Of a DNA stretch of 54,408 bases, positions 15,391 through 25,142 are shown one piece after another. Every line of letters starts with the position of its first letter. Within the stretch, counting starts at the first letter, position 1. The translations under genes and the position numbers were made by a program. This DNA comes from Henriciella sp. (lineage in GTDB: Bacteria > Pseudomonadota > Alphaproteobacteria > Caulobacterales > Hyphomonadaceae). Location: contig JAJFFK010000038.1 of assembly GCA_021776655.1 (NCBI GenBank), positions 1 through 54,408 of the forward strand, read 5' to 3'. The notes under the pieces are model-generated. The model made no database searches, was not told the origin of the DNA, and saw only the letters and a list, made by a program, of their open reading frames with translations.

Positions 15391-16649
15391 TATTCGGCCT
15401 GCACGGTGGCAAGCGCCCGGCGATTGACCCCAACCCCGATCATGAATGGGATCAATGCCAGTGCGGTTATGAATGCTGCCAGCAGAAAGGCGGCACCGGG
15501 GAAATGGATCGGTGCGCCTTCGACTGAGAATTTCGACAAAATCTGGGTCATCAGGATCGGGCTGAAAATCAGGGTCAGGGCCTGAATGCTTGACTGCGCC
15601 CCTTGCAACTCTCCTTGCTGATCGCGTGGGGTCAGGTTCGAGTTGATGGTGTTGAGTGCGGGCATGGCGACGCTGCTGAGGACGGTCATCACCACAATCG
15701 TATAAACCATCCACGGCGCCCCCGCAAAGGCAAACCCAGTCAGGGTTATCACATTGAAAATGATGCCAATCGTCGCGGCGCGGATCGCTCCGAAACGCTT
15801 GATGAGGCGTCCGGTTAGCAGGGCTTGAGATAGGCCTGAGACCAGCCCGAACACGCCGAGCGAGAAGCCAATCTCGAACTCTGACCAGCCATACCGAATC
15901 TCGCCGTGATAATTCCAGGTGCTGGGATAAACCGCATGGGCAATTGAAAACATACCAATCGCGGCAATGAACCAGGCAACGCGCGGCAGTTTGGCAAAAT
16001 GGCGCAGCGCTCCAAACGGGTTGGCGCGTTTCCAGTCAAACGCCCGGCGATGCTCAGGTGCCAGGCTCTCTGGCAGAACGAAATAACCATACAGGAAGTT
16101 CAGCCCGGCAAACCCGGCCGCGACGAAAAACGGCAAACGGTGATGTATTTCGCCGAGAAGTCCGCCGAGCACAGGGCCAAGCACGAAACCAATCCCAAAC
16201 GCCGCCCCGGTCATGCCGAAGGCGCGGCCACGCTCTTCCGGCTCGGTAACGTCGGCGATATAGGCGTTGGCAACCGAGACAGTGGCGGAGAAAAACCCCG
16301 ATAGACCACGTACCACAAACAAGATGGCCAAGGTCGGGGCCAGTCCCATAACCGTCAAGTCAACCGCCAGCATTCCGATCGACAGGAGCAGGATCGGGCG
16401 ACGGCCATAGCGATCCGACAGGCCTCCCAAGAAAGGCAGCGCTAGAAAATTGGCCACCGCGAACGCCGCCGCTAACCAGCCCGCCTCAATCACCGCCTCT
16501 TCAGCGACCTTGCCAGTCAGCTCCTCCAGCAAGGATGGCATCACGGGCATGATGATGCCGAACGAGATCATGTTCAGCGCCACCGTGACAATCACGAAGA
16601 AGAAGGCATTCTTGCCCGGTTTTCGCAAAGGGGTGGCTGACGCGTTCAT
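15390..16649 (-). CDS. MFS transporter, TCR/Tet family
   Basis: A 419-residue, probably 12-TM drug/proton antiporter of the TetA-like MFS group. Motif A is GGLSDRYGRRP after TM2; the N-terminal half carries VRGLSGFFSATVSVANAYIADVT and GRAFGMTGAAFGIGFVLGPVLGG (motif C-like), both typical of TCR/Tet pumps. The substrate cannot be called. Its start codon overlaps the stop of an upstream DMT-transporter remnant (ATGA). The Shine-Dalgarno AGAGGAGGGAC is strong. Confidence 0.92.
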   Translation of the reverse strand: MNASATPLRKPGKNAFFFVIVTVALNMISFGIIMPVMPSLLEELTGKVAEEAVIEAGWLAAAFAVANFLALPFLGGLSDRYGRRPILLLSIGMLAVDLTVMGLAPTLAILFVVRGLSGFFSATVSVANAYIADVTEPEERGRAFGMTGAAFGIGFVLGPVLGGLLGEIHHRLPFFVAAGFAGLNFLYGYFVLPESLAPEHRRAFDWKRANPFGALRHFAKLPRVAWFIAAIGMFSIAHAVYPSTWNYHGEIRYGWSEFEIGFSLGVFGLVSGLSQALLTGRLIKRFGAIRAATIGIIFNVITLTGFAFAGAPWMVYTIVVMTVLSSVAMPALNTINSNLTPRDQQGELQGAQSSIQALTLIFSPILMTQILSKFSVEGAPIHFPGAAFLLAAFITALALIPFMIGVGVNRRALATVQAE

Positions 16650-16825
16650 GTCCCTCCTCTGGCCGAGCCTGCATCAGGGGTCAAGACAGCCAGTGCGACA
16701 CCGCCAATTATCAGCAGGCTGGCCAGCGCAAAGCGAAGCATTACAGGTTCACTTAGAAACAATACGCCGCCAATAGCCGCCATTGCAGCGCTGGTCAGAC
16801 ATGCGGTACGCAGATGAACGGTCAT
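16646..16825 (-). pseudogene. C-terminal remnant of EamA/DMT transporter
   Basis: A 59-codon frame reads MTVHLRTACLTSAAMAAIGG and continues GVLFLSEPVMLRFALASL-LIIGGVALAV. This is the last two membrane segments of a drug/metabolite transporter (the 'GE' region at SEP and the LIIGG end). An in-frame TAG lies three codons before its ATG, and no upstream frame supplies the missing eight helices, so it is a 5'-truncated leftover. Its TGA overlaps the MFS ATG, so the old operon junction is retained and it could still be translated as a leader. Confidence 0.6.
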
Positions 16826-16892
16826 CTCGCTCAGCTAAGGCGAAAGGCTTGATCTGGCCAGTCATACCTCTTGTATGGCGGCGCGGCTCTAA

Positions 16893-18857
16893 TTAGGGGG
16901 TAACCGCCGCGAAGGCCATGCCGAGATCACGGTAGTAGCCGACGCGGGCTTGCTGCGCCGGGCTAAGCTCGATCAGCTTGTCGGCGCCGCGCAAGATAAC
17001 CGGGGATCGCCCCGCATGGGCGACGGTCATAATATCCGACCAGAGATAGGCGGGCAGGGTGCCGCCAGTGACGCCGTTCATTGGGCTGTCATCATCATTT
17101 CCGGTCCAGACCCCGGCCAGGAACTCAGCGCTATAGCCAACGAACCAGGCATCGCGGGAGGATTGGCTGGTGCCGGTTTTGCCAGCCACGGGCCAGCTAT
17201 CAATCGCGGCGTTACCGCCAGTGCCCTGGCGCACAACATTGGCTAGCATCGCGGTCATCAGCTCCGCGTCTTCGCGCGGGTAAACGCGTTGAGGGTCATA
17301 ACTGGCGCGTTCGTACAAAACCTCGCCGCGTGAGGTTTCAATCCTGGCGATCAGATAGGGATCCACCCGCGTACCACCGGTCATGAACGGGCCATAAGCG
17401 CGGGTCAGATCCCAGAGGGTGACTTCCTGACTGCCCAGCGCGATGGAGGGAAAGGGCTGCAATGTCTCGCCTATGCCAAAGCGGTTGGCGAGGCTGATAA
17501 TCGCCTCTTCACCGATCTCTTGACCAAGTTGGGCAGCGATTGTGTTGATGCTCTTTTGCAGGCTTTCAGAGATCGTTACGGGACCCATATAGGTGTGGGC
17601 GAAATTTTTCGGGGTCCAGTCGTCAATTGTCACCAACTCGTCGATGCGCACATCATACGGGCTGATGCCTTGCTCCAGTGCGGCTGCAAATACGAAAGGT
17701 TTGAAGGCTGATCCGGGTTGGCGCTTGGCCTGGGTGACGCGATTGTACTGGTTCTCGGTATAGTCGCGCCCACCATACATCGCCAGGACCTGGCCTTGCT
17801 TGTCGATGATGACCGCAGACACTTGCCTGGCATTTGCCGCTTCAGCTTCGGTGTCCATACGCGTTTCAATCGCGGCGCTGATATTGGTTTGCAGTGTATT
17901 GTCGATGGTTAGCGTGACAACCAGATCGTCGGGCAGCTCAGGCAGAAGGTTGCCAATCTGTTCAGTGGCCGCATCAAGGATATAGCCCAATTGCGGATTG
18001 CGCGCGGGTTCCGGGGCAAGAATGACATCGGATTCTGCGGCAATACGAGCGCTTTCGGCGGTGATGAACCCGGCATCGAGCATTTCAGTGAGGACATAGG
18101 CCTGGCGCTCCTTTGCACCTTGCATATTATTATCGAGCGCGTAGCGGGACGGGGCCTTGGGCAGTGTCGCCAACAGGCTCGCTTCGGCCAAAGTCAGGTC
18201 ACGCGGCTCCTTGCCAAAATAGAACCGTGAGGCGGCACCAAGGCCGTAGAAGCCGGACCCGAAATAGACCCGGTTGAGATAAAGCTCGAGGATTTCAGAT
18301 TTCGAAAGGCGCTCTTCCAATTGGCGGGCCAGGCGGATTTCCTGGACTTTGCGTTTTAGGGTTTGTTCCGGTGACAGGATCAGGTTCTTGACCAATTGCT
18401 GGGTCAGGGTCGAGGCGCCTGAAACGGTTTTGCCAGAGATCGCATTGGCCAGCGCGGCGCGAACCATTGCCTGCGTATCGGCGCCGTCATGGTCGTAGAA
18501 GCGCTTGTCTTCGGCGGCGATAAACGCGCGCGGGACGTGCGGGGGCAGATCGTCAAGCTTGATCGCACGGCCATAGCGTGGCCCGCGAATTTCGAGCGTG
18601 TCCCCATTCGCATCGAGAAACTCGACCGCTGGTTCACGATTGGCGTCCCAAAGTTCAGCGGTGGCTGGCAAAGCGGGCATCCCGCGATACAGGCTCTGCC
18701 AGTAAATATACCCGGACAAGGCACCGAGCAGCAGCATGACGCTGAACGTTATCAGGCTCCATTTCAGAATCGGGCGGCGCTTGCGACCACGCGTTTTTGC
18801 GCGTTTGGCCTTGGCCGCTGGCGTCTTGAGCCCACCTCGTCCATTGCTTGCGGCCAA
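16893..18857 (-). CDS. class A penicillin-binding protein (PBP1A family)
   Basis: A bifunctional 654-residue peptidoglycan synthase in the inner membrane. A basic tail (residues 12-30) precedes one membrane segment (about 31-53). The glycosyltransferase domain has EDKRFYDHDG (catalytic Glu116) and GASTLTQQLVKN (147-158). The transpeptidase domain has SxxK at Ser383-Lys386 (PGSAFK), SxN at 436-438 (SIN) and KTG at 560-562. It ends soon after the transpeptidase fold, without the long C-terminal extension of E. coli PBP1a. It polymerises and cross-links glycan strands. Upstream on the same strand is the thioredoxin gene. Confidence 0.95.
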   Translation of the reverse strand: MAASNGRGGLKTPAAKAKRAKTRGRKRRPILKWSLITFSVMLLLGALSGYIYWQSLYRGMPALPATAELWDANREPAVEFLDANGDTLEIRGPRYGRAIKLDDLPPHVPRAFIAAEDKRFYDHDGADTQAMVRAALANAISGKTVSGASTLTQQLVKNLILSPEQTLKRKVQEIRLARQLEERLSKSEILELYLNRVYFGSGFYGLGAASRFYFGKEPRDLTLAEASLLATLPKAPSRYALDNNMQGAKERQAYVLTEMLDAGFITAESARIAAESDVILAPEPARNPQLGYILDAATEQIGNLLPELPDDLVVTLTIDNTLQTNISAAIETRMDTEAEAANARQVSAVIIDKQGQVLAMYGGRDYTENQYNRVTQAKRQPGSAFKPFVFAAALEQGISPYDVRIDELVTIDDWTPKNFAHTYMGPVTISESLQKSINTIAAQLGQEIGEEAIISLANRFGIGETLQPFPSIALGSQEVTLWDLTRAYGPFMTGGTRVDPYLIARIETSRGEVLYERASYDPQRVYPREDAELMTAMLANVVRQGTGGNAAIDSWPVAGKTGTSQSSRDAWFVGYSAEFLAGVWTGNDDDSPMNGVTGGTLPAYLWSDIMTVAHAGRSPVILRGADKLIELSPAQQARVGYYRDLGMAFAAVTP

Positions 18858-18948
18858 AATTTACTCCCCGAATGTTTTGCAGCGCCTTAGTGCCAATAGA
18901 ATGCGGCGGGGTGAAGGCACAAGCTAGGTTGGAAATGCACCCTCGGCT

Positions 18949-19431
18949 CTACGGGGTTGGACAATTGATATGGTCTGGGGTGCGATTACCGGGCCGGGCG
19001 TACTTGGCGAGGATTTTTGCGAGCTTTAGCTGGTCGGCAATATCATCAGCCCGCATCGGCCGCATCGCGCAGGCAATGACCTCACCTGTGTCGGCTGCGA
19101 TAATCGCTGCAAGGCCAGTGGTTGGTCCATATTTTTGCCATAGCGCGCTTGCGTGATGGGTGTCTGCTAGGCTGGCAGCATCGGCCAAAGCCGTTGCCCG
19201 AGCCTGTTCGCCATATTCGGCGCTCATCCTGGTCAGGTCGAGATCAATGATTTCAATCTCGCTGGCCGGAAATTCAGACACCGCTTCGGCCAAGCGTGGA
19301 TTGAGAATGTGACAATTCGGGCACCAATCAGCAGTGAAATTGATAATCTTCAAAACAGGTTCAGCGCGGGCACTGGGCAAACTTAGTACCAGCACCGCGA
19401 AACACGTGGAAATGATCGATCGTAACACCAT
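18949..19431 (-). CDS. periplasmic thioredoxin-fold protein
   Basis: The 160-residue protein has a signal peptide (MVLRSIISTCFAVLVLSLPSARA) and then a thioredoxin fold with active site WCPNC (Cys37, Cys40) inside NFTADWCPNCHIL. The CPNC dipeptide differs from the CGPC of cytoplasmic thioredoxins. The cis-proline region is PTTGLAAI. It is likely an exported thiol-disulfide reductant or a cytochrome-maturation-like protein. The ATG at 19431 is preferred over an in-frame GTG at 19455, since the signal peptide starts there and AGGG lies nine bases before it. Confidence 0.85.
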   Translation of the reverse strand: MVLRSIISTCFAVLVLSLPSARAEPVLKIINFTADWCPNCHILNPRLAEAVSEFPASEIEIIDLDLTRMSAEYGEQARATALADAASLADTHHASALWQKYGPTTGLAAIIAADTGEVIACAMRPMRADDIADQLKLAKILAKYARPGNRTPDHINCPTP

Positions 19432-19522
19432 ATTGCCAAGCCCTAGCACGCTCACATCAGCACGGGCATTACACTTACATTATTTACTGTGATTATACCG
19501 AGATGAATCAGAACTCCCTGCA

Positions 19523-19624
19523 TTGTCATCCCGGAAATGCCAACGGCATTATCCGGGACCCAGAACACGTGAGAGTAGCATTTGCCACACTGGGTCCCGG
19601 ATCGCTGCGCGTCCGGGATGACAA
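19523..19624. repeat. B-type repeat, third copy
   Basis: TTGTCATCCCGGAAATGCC ... CACTGGGTCCCGG ... TCCGGGATGACAA matches the B segment of the composite module (368-456, 4363-4452). It is not accompanied by A, C or D, which shows that B also moves or spreads alone. It lies between the purB end and the thioredoxin start. Confidence 0.85.
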
Positions 19625-19669
19625 AGGAGAGTGTGCAGATTCATATGATGGCGGTGTCTGGGACAAGCC

Positions 19670-20971
19670 CTAGTCGCTGCGCCCGAATACGCGTTTGAAG
19701 ATATAATCAACACGTTTGAAGTGGTAGGCGTCGTCAAACAGGCTTTCGAGTTTCTCGTCAGACAGTTTCGCGGTGACATCTGGATCGGCCTTTAAATGGT
19801 CGAGGAAGGCGCCTTCGCCGGCCCATGTTTTCATCGCGTTGCGTTGCACCATGCGGTAGCTGTCTTCGCGGCTATTGCCAGCTTCAATCAGGGCGAGCAA
19901 AGCGCGCTGCGAATTGTGCAGGCCGCCCATTTTGTCCATCACGGCTTGCATGTTCTCTGGATAAATCAGCAGGTCTTCGATCACGCCCGCGAGGCGGTGC
20001 AGGGCGAAATCCAGGTGAACAGTGCTGTCCGGGCCAATCCCGCGCTCAACACTGGAATGGGAAATATCACGCTCATGCCAGAGAGCGACATTTTCCATCG
20101 CCGGGACCACCGCCATGCGCACGAGGCGGGCGAGGCCGGTCAGGTTCTCGGTCAGGATCGGATTGCGCTTGTGCGGCATCGCGCTGGAGCCTTTTTGGCC
20201 CTTGGCGAAGAACTCCTCGGCTTCCAGAACTTCGGTGCGCTGCAAGTGGCGGATTTCAGTGGCAAGGCGCTCAATCGATGAGGCAACAACGCCGAGCGTC
20301 GCAAAAAACATCGCATGACGGTCACGCGGGATGACCTGCGTTGAGACGGTTTCTGGGGTTAAGCCGAGCTTCTCAGCGACATATTCCTCAATCCGTGGAT
20401 CAATATTGGCGAACGTGCCGACCGCGCCTGAAATCGCGCAGGTCGAGATTTCTTCACGCGCCGCGATCAGGCGGGCACGATTGCGGGTGAACTCAGCAAA
20501 GAAGGTCGCGAGTTTGACGCCAAACGTGGTTGGTTCAGCGTGGATGCCATGGCTGCGCCCGATGGTTGGGGTCATCTTGTGCTCAAAGGCACGTTTCTCA
20601 ATCGCTGCGAGCAGGCGGTCGATGCCTTCCAGTAACAGGTCAGAGGCGCGCATCATTTGCACGCTCAAGCAGGTATCAAGTACGTCAGACGAGGTCATGC
20701 CCTTATGCAGGAAGCGCGCGGGCTCACCGACATGTTCAGCGACATTGGTCAGGAAGGCGATGACGTCGTGTTTGACCTCAGCTTCGATCTCGTCGATGCG
20801 GGCTACCTCGAACGCACCCTTTTCGCGCACTATTGCGGCGGTGCCTTCAGGGATTTGTCCGAAACTCTCCATCGCCTCGGCGGCCAGCGTCTCAATCTCC
20901 AGCCAGATGCTGTATTTGCTTTCTGGCTCCCAGATAGCGATCATGATGGGGCGGGCGTAACGAGGAATCAT
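19670..20971 (-). CDS. purB: adenylosuccinate lyase
   Basis: PurB cleaves SAICAR and adenylosuccinate to release fumarate in purine synthesis. The 433-residue protein has the fumarase/aspartase superfamily signature GSSAMPHKRNP (261-271, flexible serine loop), the substrate loop GMTSSDVLDT (91-100) and the catalytic His region GRSHGIHAEPTTFG (His141). Length matches the short bacterial PurB type. It begins MIPRYARPIMIAIW, with AAGG before the ATG. ispH lies 68 bp upstream on the same strand. Confidence 0.96.
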   Translation of the reverse strand: MIPRYARPIMIAIWEPESKYSIWLEIETLAAEAMESFGQIPEGTAAIVREKGAFEVARIDEIEAEVKHDVIAFLTNVAEHVGEPARFLHKGMTSSDVLDTCLSVQMMRASDLLLEGIDRLLAAIEKRAFEHKMTPTIGRSHGIHAEPTTFGVKLATFFAEFTRNRARLIAAREEISTCAISGAVGTFANIDPRIEEYVAEKLGLTPETVSTQVIPRDRHAMFFATLGVVASSIERLATEIRHLQRTEVLEAEEFFAKGQKGSSAMPHKRNPILTENLTGLARLVRMAVVPAMENVALWHERDISHSSVERGIGPDSTVHLDFALHRLAGVIEDLLIYPENMQAVMDKMGGLHNSQRALLALIEAGNSREDSYRMVQRNAMKTWAGEGAFLDHLKADPDVTAKLSDEKLESLFDDAYHFKRVDYIFKRVFGRSD

Positions 20972-21039
20972 GGCGGGCCTTTTTGAGCTGTTGGCGCGCG
21001 TATATCTGGTGTTTGCGAAAGCCGCAATTAGGCGAGGCT

Positions 21040-21987
21040 TTATGGCGCAGACGAAAGCACGCGCGGGAGTTTGAAGACGACACTCTCGGTCGCGGTTGTG
21101 ACTTCTTCAACCGTGATGTCGAAACGGGCGCGGCAGGCGGCGATTAGGCCCTGAACCAAGTCTTCCGGCGCGCTCGCCCCGGCGGTCAAGCCAAGCGTTT
21201 CAACCCCGTCAAACCAGCTCCAGTCAACCCCTTCAGCGCTGGCGACCAGACGCGATTTATGGGCCCCGGCGCGCAGGGCGACCTCGACCAAGCGTTTGGA
21301 ATTGGATGAGGTTTCAGCGCCGATGACCAGAAAGAGCTGTGACCGCGCGGCCATGACTTTGACCGCATCCTGGCGATTGGTGGTAGCGTAGCAAATATCT
21401 TCCTTGTGCGGCGCATCGATGGTCGGGAAGCGGGCCTGCAGCGCGGCGACAATGTCGGCGGTGTCATCAACGCTCAGCGTGGTTTGCGTCACGAATGCCA
21501 GATTGGCCGGATCGCGCGGCGTGAAGCGTGCCACATCCTCGAGCGTTTCGATCAAGACCATCGCGCCGTCCGGGGTCTGCCCCATTGTGCCGATGACTTC
21601 CGGGTGGCCAGCATGACCGATCAGGACAATCTCACGGCCTTCGCGATAATGGCGTTCGGCCTCAACATGAACTTTCGAGACCAGCGGGCAGGTCGCATCG
21701 ACATAGATCATATTCCTCGCCTGAGCGGCGGCGGGCACGGCTTTCGGGACGCCATGGGCAGAAAACACGACCGGTCGATCAATCGGGCAGTCGTCCAATT
21801 CTTCGACAAAAACCGCGCCCAATTGCTCCAATCTCGAGACGACATGGTGGTTGTGCACGATTTCGTGGCGGACATAGACCGGCGCGCCCCATTTGGTCAG
21901 CGCCTCTTCAACGATTTGGATGGCGCGGTCGACACCGGCGCAAAATCCACGCGGGGCGGCCAGCAAAACAGTCATCGGACGAGGCAT
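21040..21987 (-). CDS. ispH: 4-hydroxy-3-methylbut-2-enyl diphosphate reductase
   Basis: IspH makes IPP and DMAPP in the last step of the MEP isoprenoid pathway with a 4Fe-4S cluster. The three cluster cysteines are Cys16 ([10 protein letters not shown]), Cys100 ([11 protein letters not shown]) and Cys199 ([10 protein letters not shown]). TQTTLS and ETSSNSKRL are substrate-binding segments, and the catalytic Glu lies in the HPEVIGT loop region. It has 315 residues; either Met1 or Met5 could be the start. It is divergent from a small lipoprotein gene. Confidence 0.96.
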   Translation of the reverse strand: MPRPMTVLLAAPRGFCAGVDRAIQIVEEALTKWGAPVYVRHEIVHNHHVVSRLEQLGAVFVEELDDCPIDRPVVFSAHGVPKAVPAAAQARNMIYVDATCPLVSKVHVEAERHYREGREIVLIGHAGHPEVIGTMGQTPDGAMVLIETLEDVARFTPRDPANLAFVTQTTLSVDDTADIVAALQARFPTIDAPHKEDICYATTNRQDAVKVMAARSQLFLVIGAETSSNSKRLVEVALRAGAHKSRLVASAEGVDWSWFDGVETLGLTAGASAPEDLVQGLIAACRARFDITVEEVTTATESVVFKLPRVLSSAP

Positions 21988-22109
21988 CTTACAGTTTCCT
22001 CACATATGCGGCGCAGAAAGAGCGTTGCGCGTGGGCTTCACGCCCGGTAACACTCACCAGAATAGATGGATAGCCTCAATCATGGGGCCAAGTGTGACAA
22101 GGCATCAAA

Positions 22110-22670
22110 ATGCGGATTTTTGCTCTTCTAACTGCAGTGGTTCTGCTTGCAGCCTGTTCCAGTAACAGCCTGTTTAGTGACACGTTTGATTCGCGGGTGA
22201 ATGTCGGGGCGTGTCCACCGGCAGGCTCGTTATACCAGGCGTCGCGTATCGTTGACCTAGATGGCGGTTCTGAAGTGTACGGAAATATCGCCTATACCGG
22301 CGAGATTGTAGATGTTCGCCTGTTCTGTCGTTATGCAGGGACTAATCCGGTACACGCCGAGATCGAGGTCGATTTTGCGTTTGGCAAAGGCCCAAAGGGC
22401 ACCGAGCGCCAGCACGAATTCACCTATTGGGTTGCCGTGACCCGGCGCAGCGGAAAAGTCCTGAACAAGGCGTATTTTTCAGTTCAGGCCGATTTCTCCG
22501 ATGGCCCAGTGACCGGGCGCTCGCAACTGATCCAGCGGATCATCATTCCGCGCGCTGATGAATCAATTTCTGCAGCGAACTTTGAGGTTCTGGTTGGCTT
22601 TGATCTAACTGAAGAGCAATTGCAGTTTAACAAGGATGGCCACCGCTTCCGCTTGAATGCTGGGCAATAG
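22110..22670 (+). CDS. hypothetical lipoprotein
   Basis: A 186-residue protein with a short lipoprotein signal, MRIFALLTAVVLLAAC, lipobox Cys16. The mature part is beta-rich (YGNIAYTGEIVDVRLFCRY, HAEIEVDFAFGKGP) with three further cysteines and no motif I can name. It starts 21 bp before argS on the same strand, so the two may share a transcript, although functional connection is not evident. Confidence 0.75.
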   Translation: MRIFALLTAVVLLAACSSNSLFSDTFDSRVNVGACPPAGSLYQASRIVDLDGGSEVYGNIAYTGEIVDVRLFCRYAGTNPVHAEIEVDFAFGKGPKGTERQHEFTYWVAVTRRSGKVLNKAYFSVQADFSDGPVTGRSQLIQRIIIPRADESISAANFEVLVGFDLTEEQLQFNKDGHRFRLNAGQ

Positions 22671-22691
22671 TCGCGGATTCTCGGAGACAAG

Positions 22692-24461
22692 ATGATGACG
22701 GATCTCGCGGCGCAATTGGCGGGTGCGTGCCTCGCGGCGTTTGAGGCGGAAGGTCTTGATGCACGCTGGGGCGCGGTCAAACGGTCTGATCGCCCGGAGC
22801 TGGCTGATTTTCAATGCAATGGCTGCATGGGTGCAGCGAAACAGGCGGGGATGAACCCGCGCGAGCTGGCCGCGAAAATTGCCCCGCATATCGCCGATAA
22901 TGTTGCTGTGGCGCGGGTTGAGGTGGCCGGACCGGGCTTTCTCAATATTGTGGTGACAGATGCGGCCTTGTCTGCGGGCGCAGAGCATGTGCGCACGGAC
23001 GACAAAGCCGGCGGCCAAGCGGCCTTTGCCCCGGAAAAGATCGTGGTTGACTATGGCGGCCCGAATGTCGCCAAGCCGATGCATGTCGGACATTTGCGCG
23101 CGGCTGTGATTGGCGACACGATTGTGCGCCTGCTGCGCTTCATGGGCGATGATGTCACTGGCGACGTGCACCTCGGTGATTGGGGCCTGCAAATGGGGCT
23201 GTTGATCATTGCGGTGATGGATGAGCAGCCAGATTTGCCGTATTTTGAGACCGACAATACCGGACCATTTCCAACTGCCCCGCCAGTGACAATGGACGAC
23301 CTGTCACGGATTTATCCATCCGCATCACGGCGCTCGAAGGAAGATGAGGTCTATGCCAAACGGGCACAACAAGCGGTTGCCGAAATGCAGGCGGGCCGGG
23401 CCGGGTATCGTGCCCTGCTTAAGCATTTCATCAATGTATCGGTTGCTGCGCTGAAAGTGGATTACAGTTTCCTTGATGTCGCGTTTGATCTCTGGAAGGG
23501 CGAAAGCGACGTTGATCCGCTGATCGCCCCTATGGTCGCTGACTTGAAGGTGCGCAATCTGGCGCGGCTGGATGACGGGGCGTGGATTATCGATATTGCC
23601 CGCGATGAGGACAAGAAGGACATGCCGCCCTTCATGCTGGTCAATTCGCGCGGCGCGACGGGCTATCACGCGACCGACCTGGCAACGATTGTTGACCGGG
23701 TTGAGCAGATCGGACCCGACCGTATTCTCTATGTCGTCGATGCGCGCCAGTCCTTCCATTTTGAACAAGTGTTCCGGGCTTCTGAAAAAGTCGGCCTGAT
23801 AGCGCAAGACAGACTTGAACATCTCGGCTTCGGGACAGTGAACGGGCCGGATGGCAAACCGTTCAAGACCCGTGAGGGTGGGACGCTGCGACTGGCTGAT
23901 CTGAATACGCTGGCACTCGAGGAGGCCACCAAAAAGATCGGCGAGGCGAAGCTATCGAGCGATATGAGCGCCGAGGAGCGCGGTGTGATCGGCAAACTGG
24001 TGGCGCGGGCGGCCTTGCGCTTTGCCGACTTGCAGAACCAGCGCACGACAAATTACGTGTTCGATCTGGACCGCTTTACCAGCTTTGAGGGCAAGACAGG
24101 GCCGTACCTGCTCTATGCTGCGGTTCGGATCAAGGCGATCTTGCGCCGGGCGGCAGATAACGCGCACAAAGCGGGCGCGATTGTCGTGGCGAGCGATGAA
24201 GAGCGCCGATTGGTGCTGGCGCTGGATGGCTTTGCACTGGCACTTCGACTGGCACGCGACAAACGTATGCCGCATTACCTCTGTGAACATGTGTATGGGT
24301 TGGCTCAGGCGTTCAGCACGTTTTATGCTGCCTGTCCGATCTTGAAACAGGAGGTTGAGCCGGGTCTACGTGCCTCTCGGCTTGGCCTGTGCGAGGCGGT
24401 TTTGAAGCAATTAGAGACCGGCCTCAGCATTTTGGGAATTACGGCGCCGGAGCGGATGTAG
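22692..24461 (+). CDS. argS: arginyl-tRNA synthetase
   Basis: A class I aminoacyl-tRNA synthetase of 589 residues that charges tRNA-Arg. It has the N-terminal additional domain, FQCNGCMGAAK (a typical ArgRS 'FQ..GA' start), the HIGH-type motif HVGH (131-134) in PNVAKPMHVGHLRAAVIGD, the arginine-binding DYSFLDVAFD-like region, and the all-helical DALR anticodon-binding domain near the end (YLCEHVYGLAQAFSTFY). As in many ArgRS, the canonical KMSK is replaced, here by PFKTREG. Start is one of two adjacent ATGs. Confidence 0.96.
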   Translation: MMTDLAAQLAGACLAAFEAEGLDARWGAVKRSDRPELADFQCNGCMGAAKQAGMNPRELAAKIAPHIADNVAVARVEVAGPGFLNIVVTDAALSAGAEHVRTDDKAGGQAAFAPEKIVVDYGGPNVAKPMHVGHLRAAVIGDTIVRLLRFMGDDVTGDVHLGDWGLQMGLLIIAVMDEQPDLPYFETDNTGPFPTAPPVTMDDLSRIYPSASRRSKEDEVYAKRAQQAVAEMQAGRAGYRALLKHFINVSVAALKVDYSFLDVAFDLWKGESDVDPLIAPMVADLKVRNLARLDDGAWIIDIARDEDKKDMPPFMLVNSRGATGYHATDLATIVDRVEQIGPDRILYVVDARQSFHFEQVFRASEKVGLIAQDRLEHLGFGTVNGPDGKPFKTREGGTLRLADLNTLALEEATKKIGEAKLSSDMSAEERGVIGKLVARAALRFADLQNQRTTNYVFDLDRFTSFEGKTGPYLLYAAVRIKAILRRAADNAHKAGAIVVASDEERRLVLALDGFALALRLARDKRMPHYLCEHVYGLAQAFSTFYAACPILKQEVEPGLRASRLGLCEAVLKQLETGLSILGITAPERM

Positions 24462-24621
24462 CGCCAAAGGTAAACAGAACAGGCCGATCTGTTTACCCGG
24501 CCCTAACCAGCCTTAACGAACAAGCTGCAAATAATGAACATTGAACCCGGTTTTGGTAACTTTCGCGAAACCGGATGGGCCTAATCTCAGCTTTAACAGA
24601 GTAAGATGAAGGAGCCCGATA

Positions 24622-25047
24622 ATGCTGAAGAACATGATCAAACTGGCCGCTGATGAGACCGGCCTGGACGTGGCGGGCGCGCGAACCGCGATTGGGATCG
24701 TGTTGAATACAGCAGAACGACAGGGCTCCCCTCTGGCTGAAACAGTTTTTCGGAAAATGCCGGGTGCGCGGACATTGTCAGCAACAACTGGCGCTGAAAC
24801 AGACGCGGCAACCGGCGTGATTGCACGGCTGATCGAGCAGACCCCAGGTGGCCGTCGGCACGTTGGTGAGGGCATGTTTACGTCATTGCACAAAGCAGGG
24901 CTCGGCCATGCGCAGATCGCGAAACTGCTGCCTTCGATTAGCGCCTATATGAAAACTCAATACGGAATGGATGCGTTCGGCCACCTTGGTGACTTGGTAG
25001 TGACTGACATGATGCCGTCACTCGACAAGACGGCTGTGGCCGCTTGA
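24622..25047 (+). CDS. hypothetical protein, DUF2780-like
   Basis: A 141-residue soluble, helical protein, MLKNMIKLAADETGLDVAGA at the start. The pattern (amphipathic helix, small-residue-rich loop with FRKMPGA, helix, GLGHAQIAKLLPSIS) resembles DUF2780/VcgC-type proteins, but I can support this only by general appearance. AAGGAG lies eight bases before the ATG and a clear terminator follows, so it is a real monocistronic gene. No function is assigned. Confidence 0.65.
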   Translation: MLKNMIKLAADETGLDVAGARTAIGIVLNTAERQGSPLAETVFRKMPGARTLSATTGAETDAATGVIARLIEQTPGGRRHVGEGMFTSLHKAGLGHAQIAKLLPSISAYMKTQYGMDAFGHLGDLVVTDMMPSLDKTAVAA

Positions 25048-25079
25048 ACAAAAGAGAATAACTTGGCTTTGTGACAAAA

Positions 25080-25117
25080 GGCCCGTCGTGAGAGATCGCG
25101 GCGGGTCTTTTCTTTTT
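25080..25117 (+). terminator. rho-independent terminator
   Basis: GGCCCGTCG (25080-25088) pairs with CGGCGGGTC (25099-25107) with two G-T pairs, then TTTTCTTTTT. Confidence 0.85.
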
Positions 25118-25142
25118 GCAATGTGCGCACTAGGTGCTTGGT

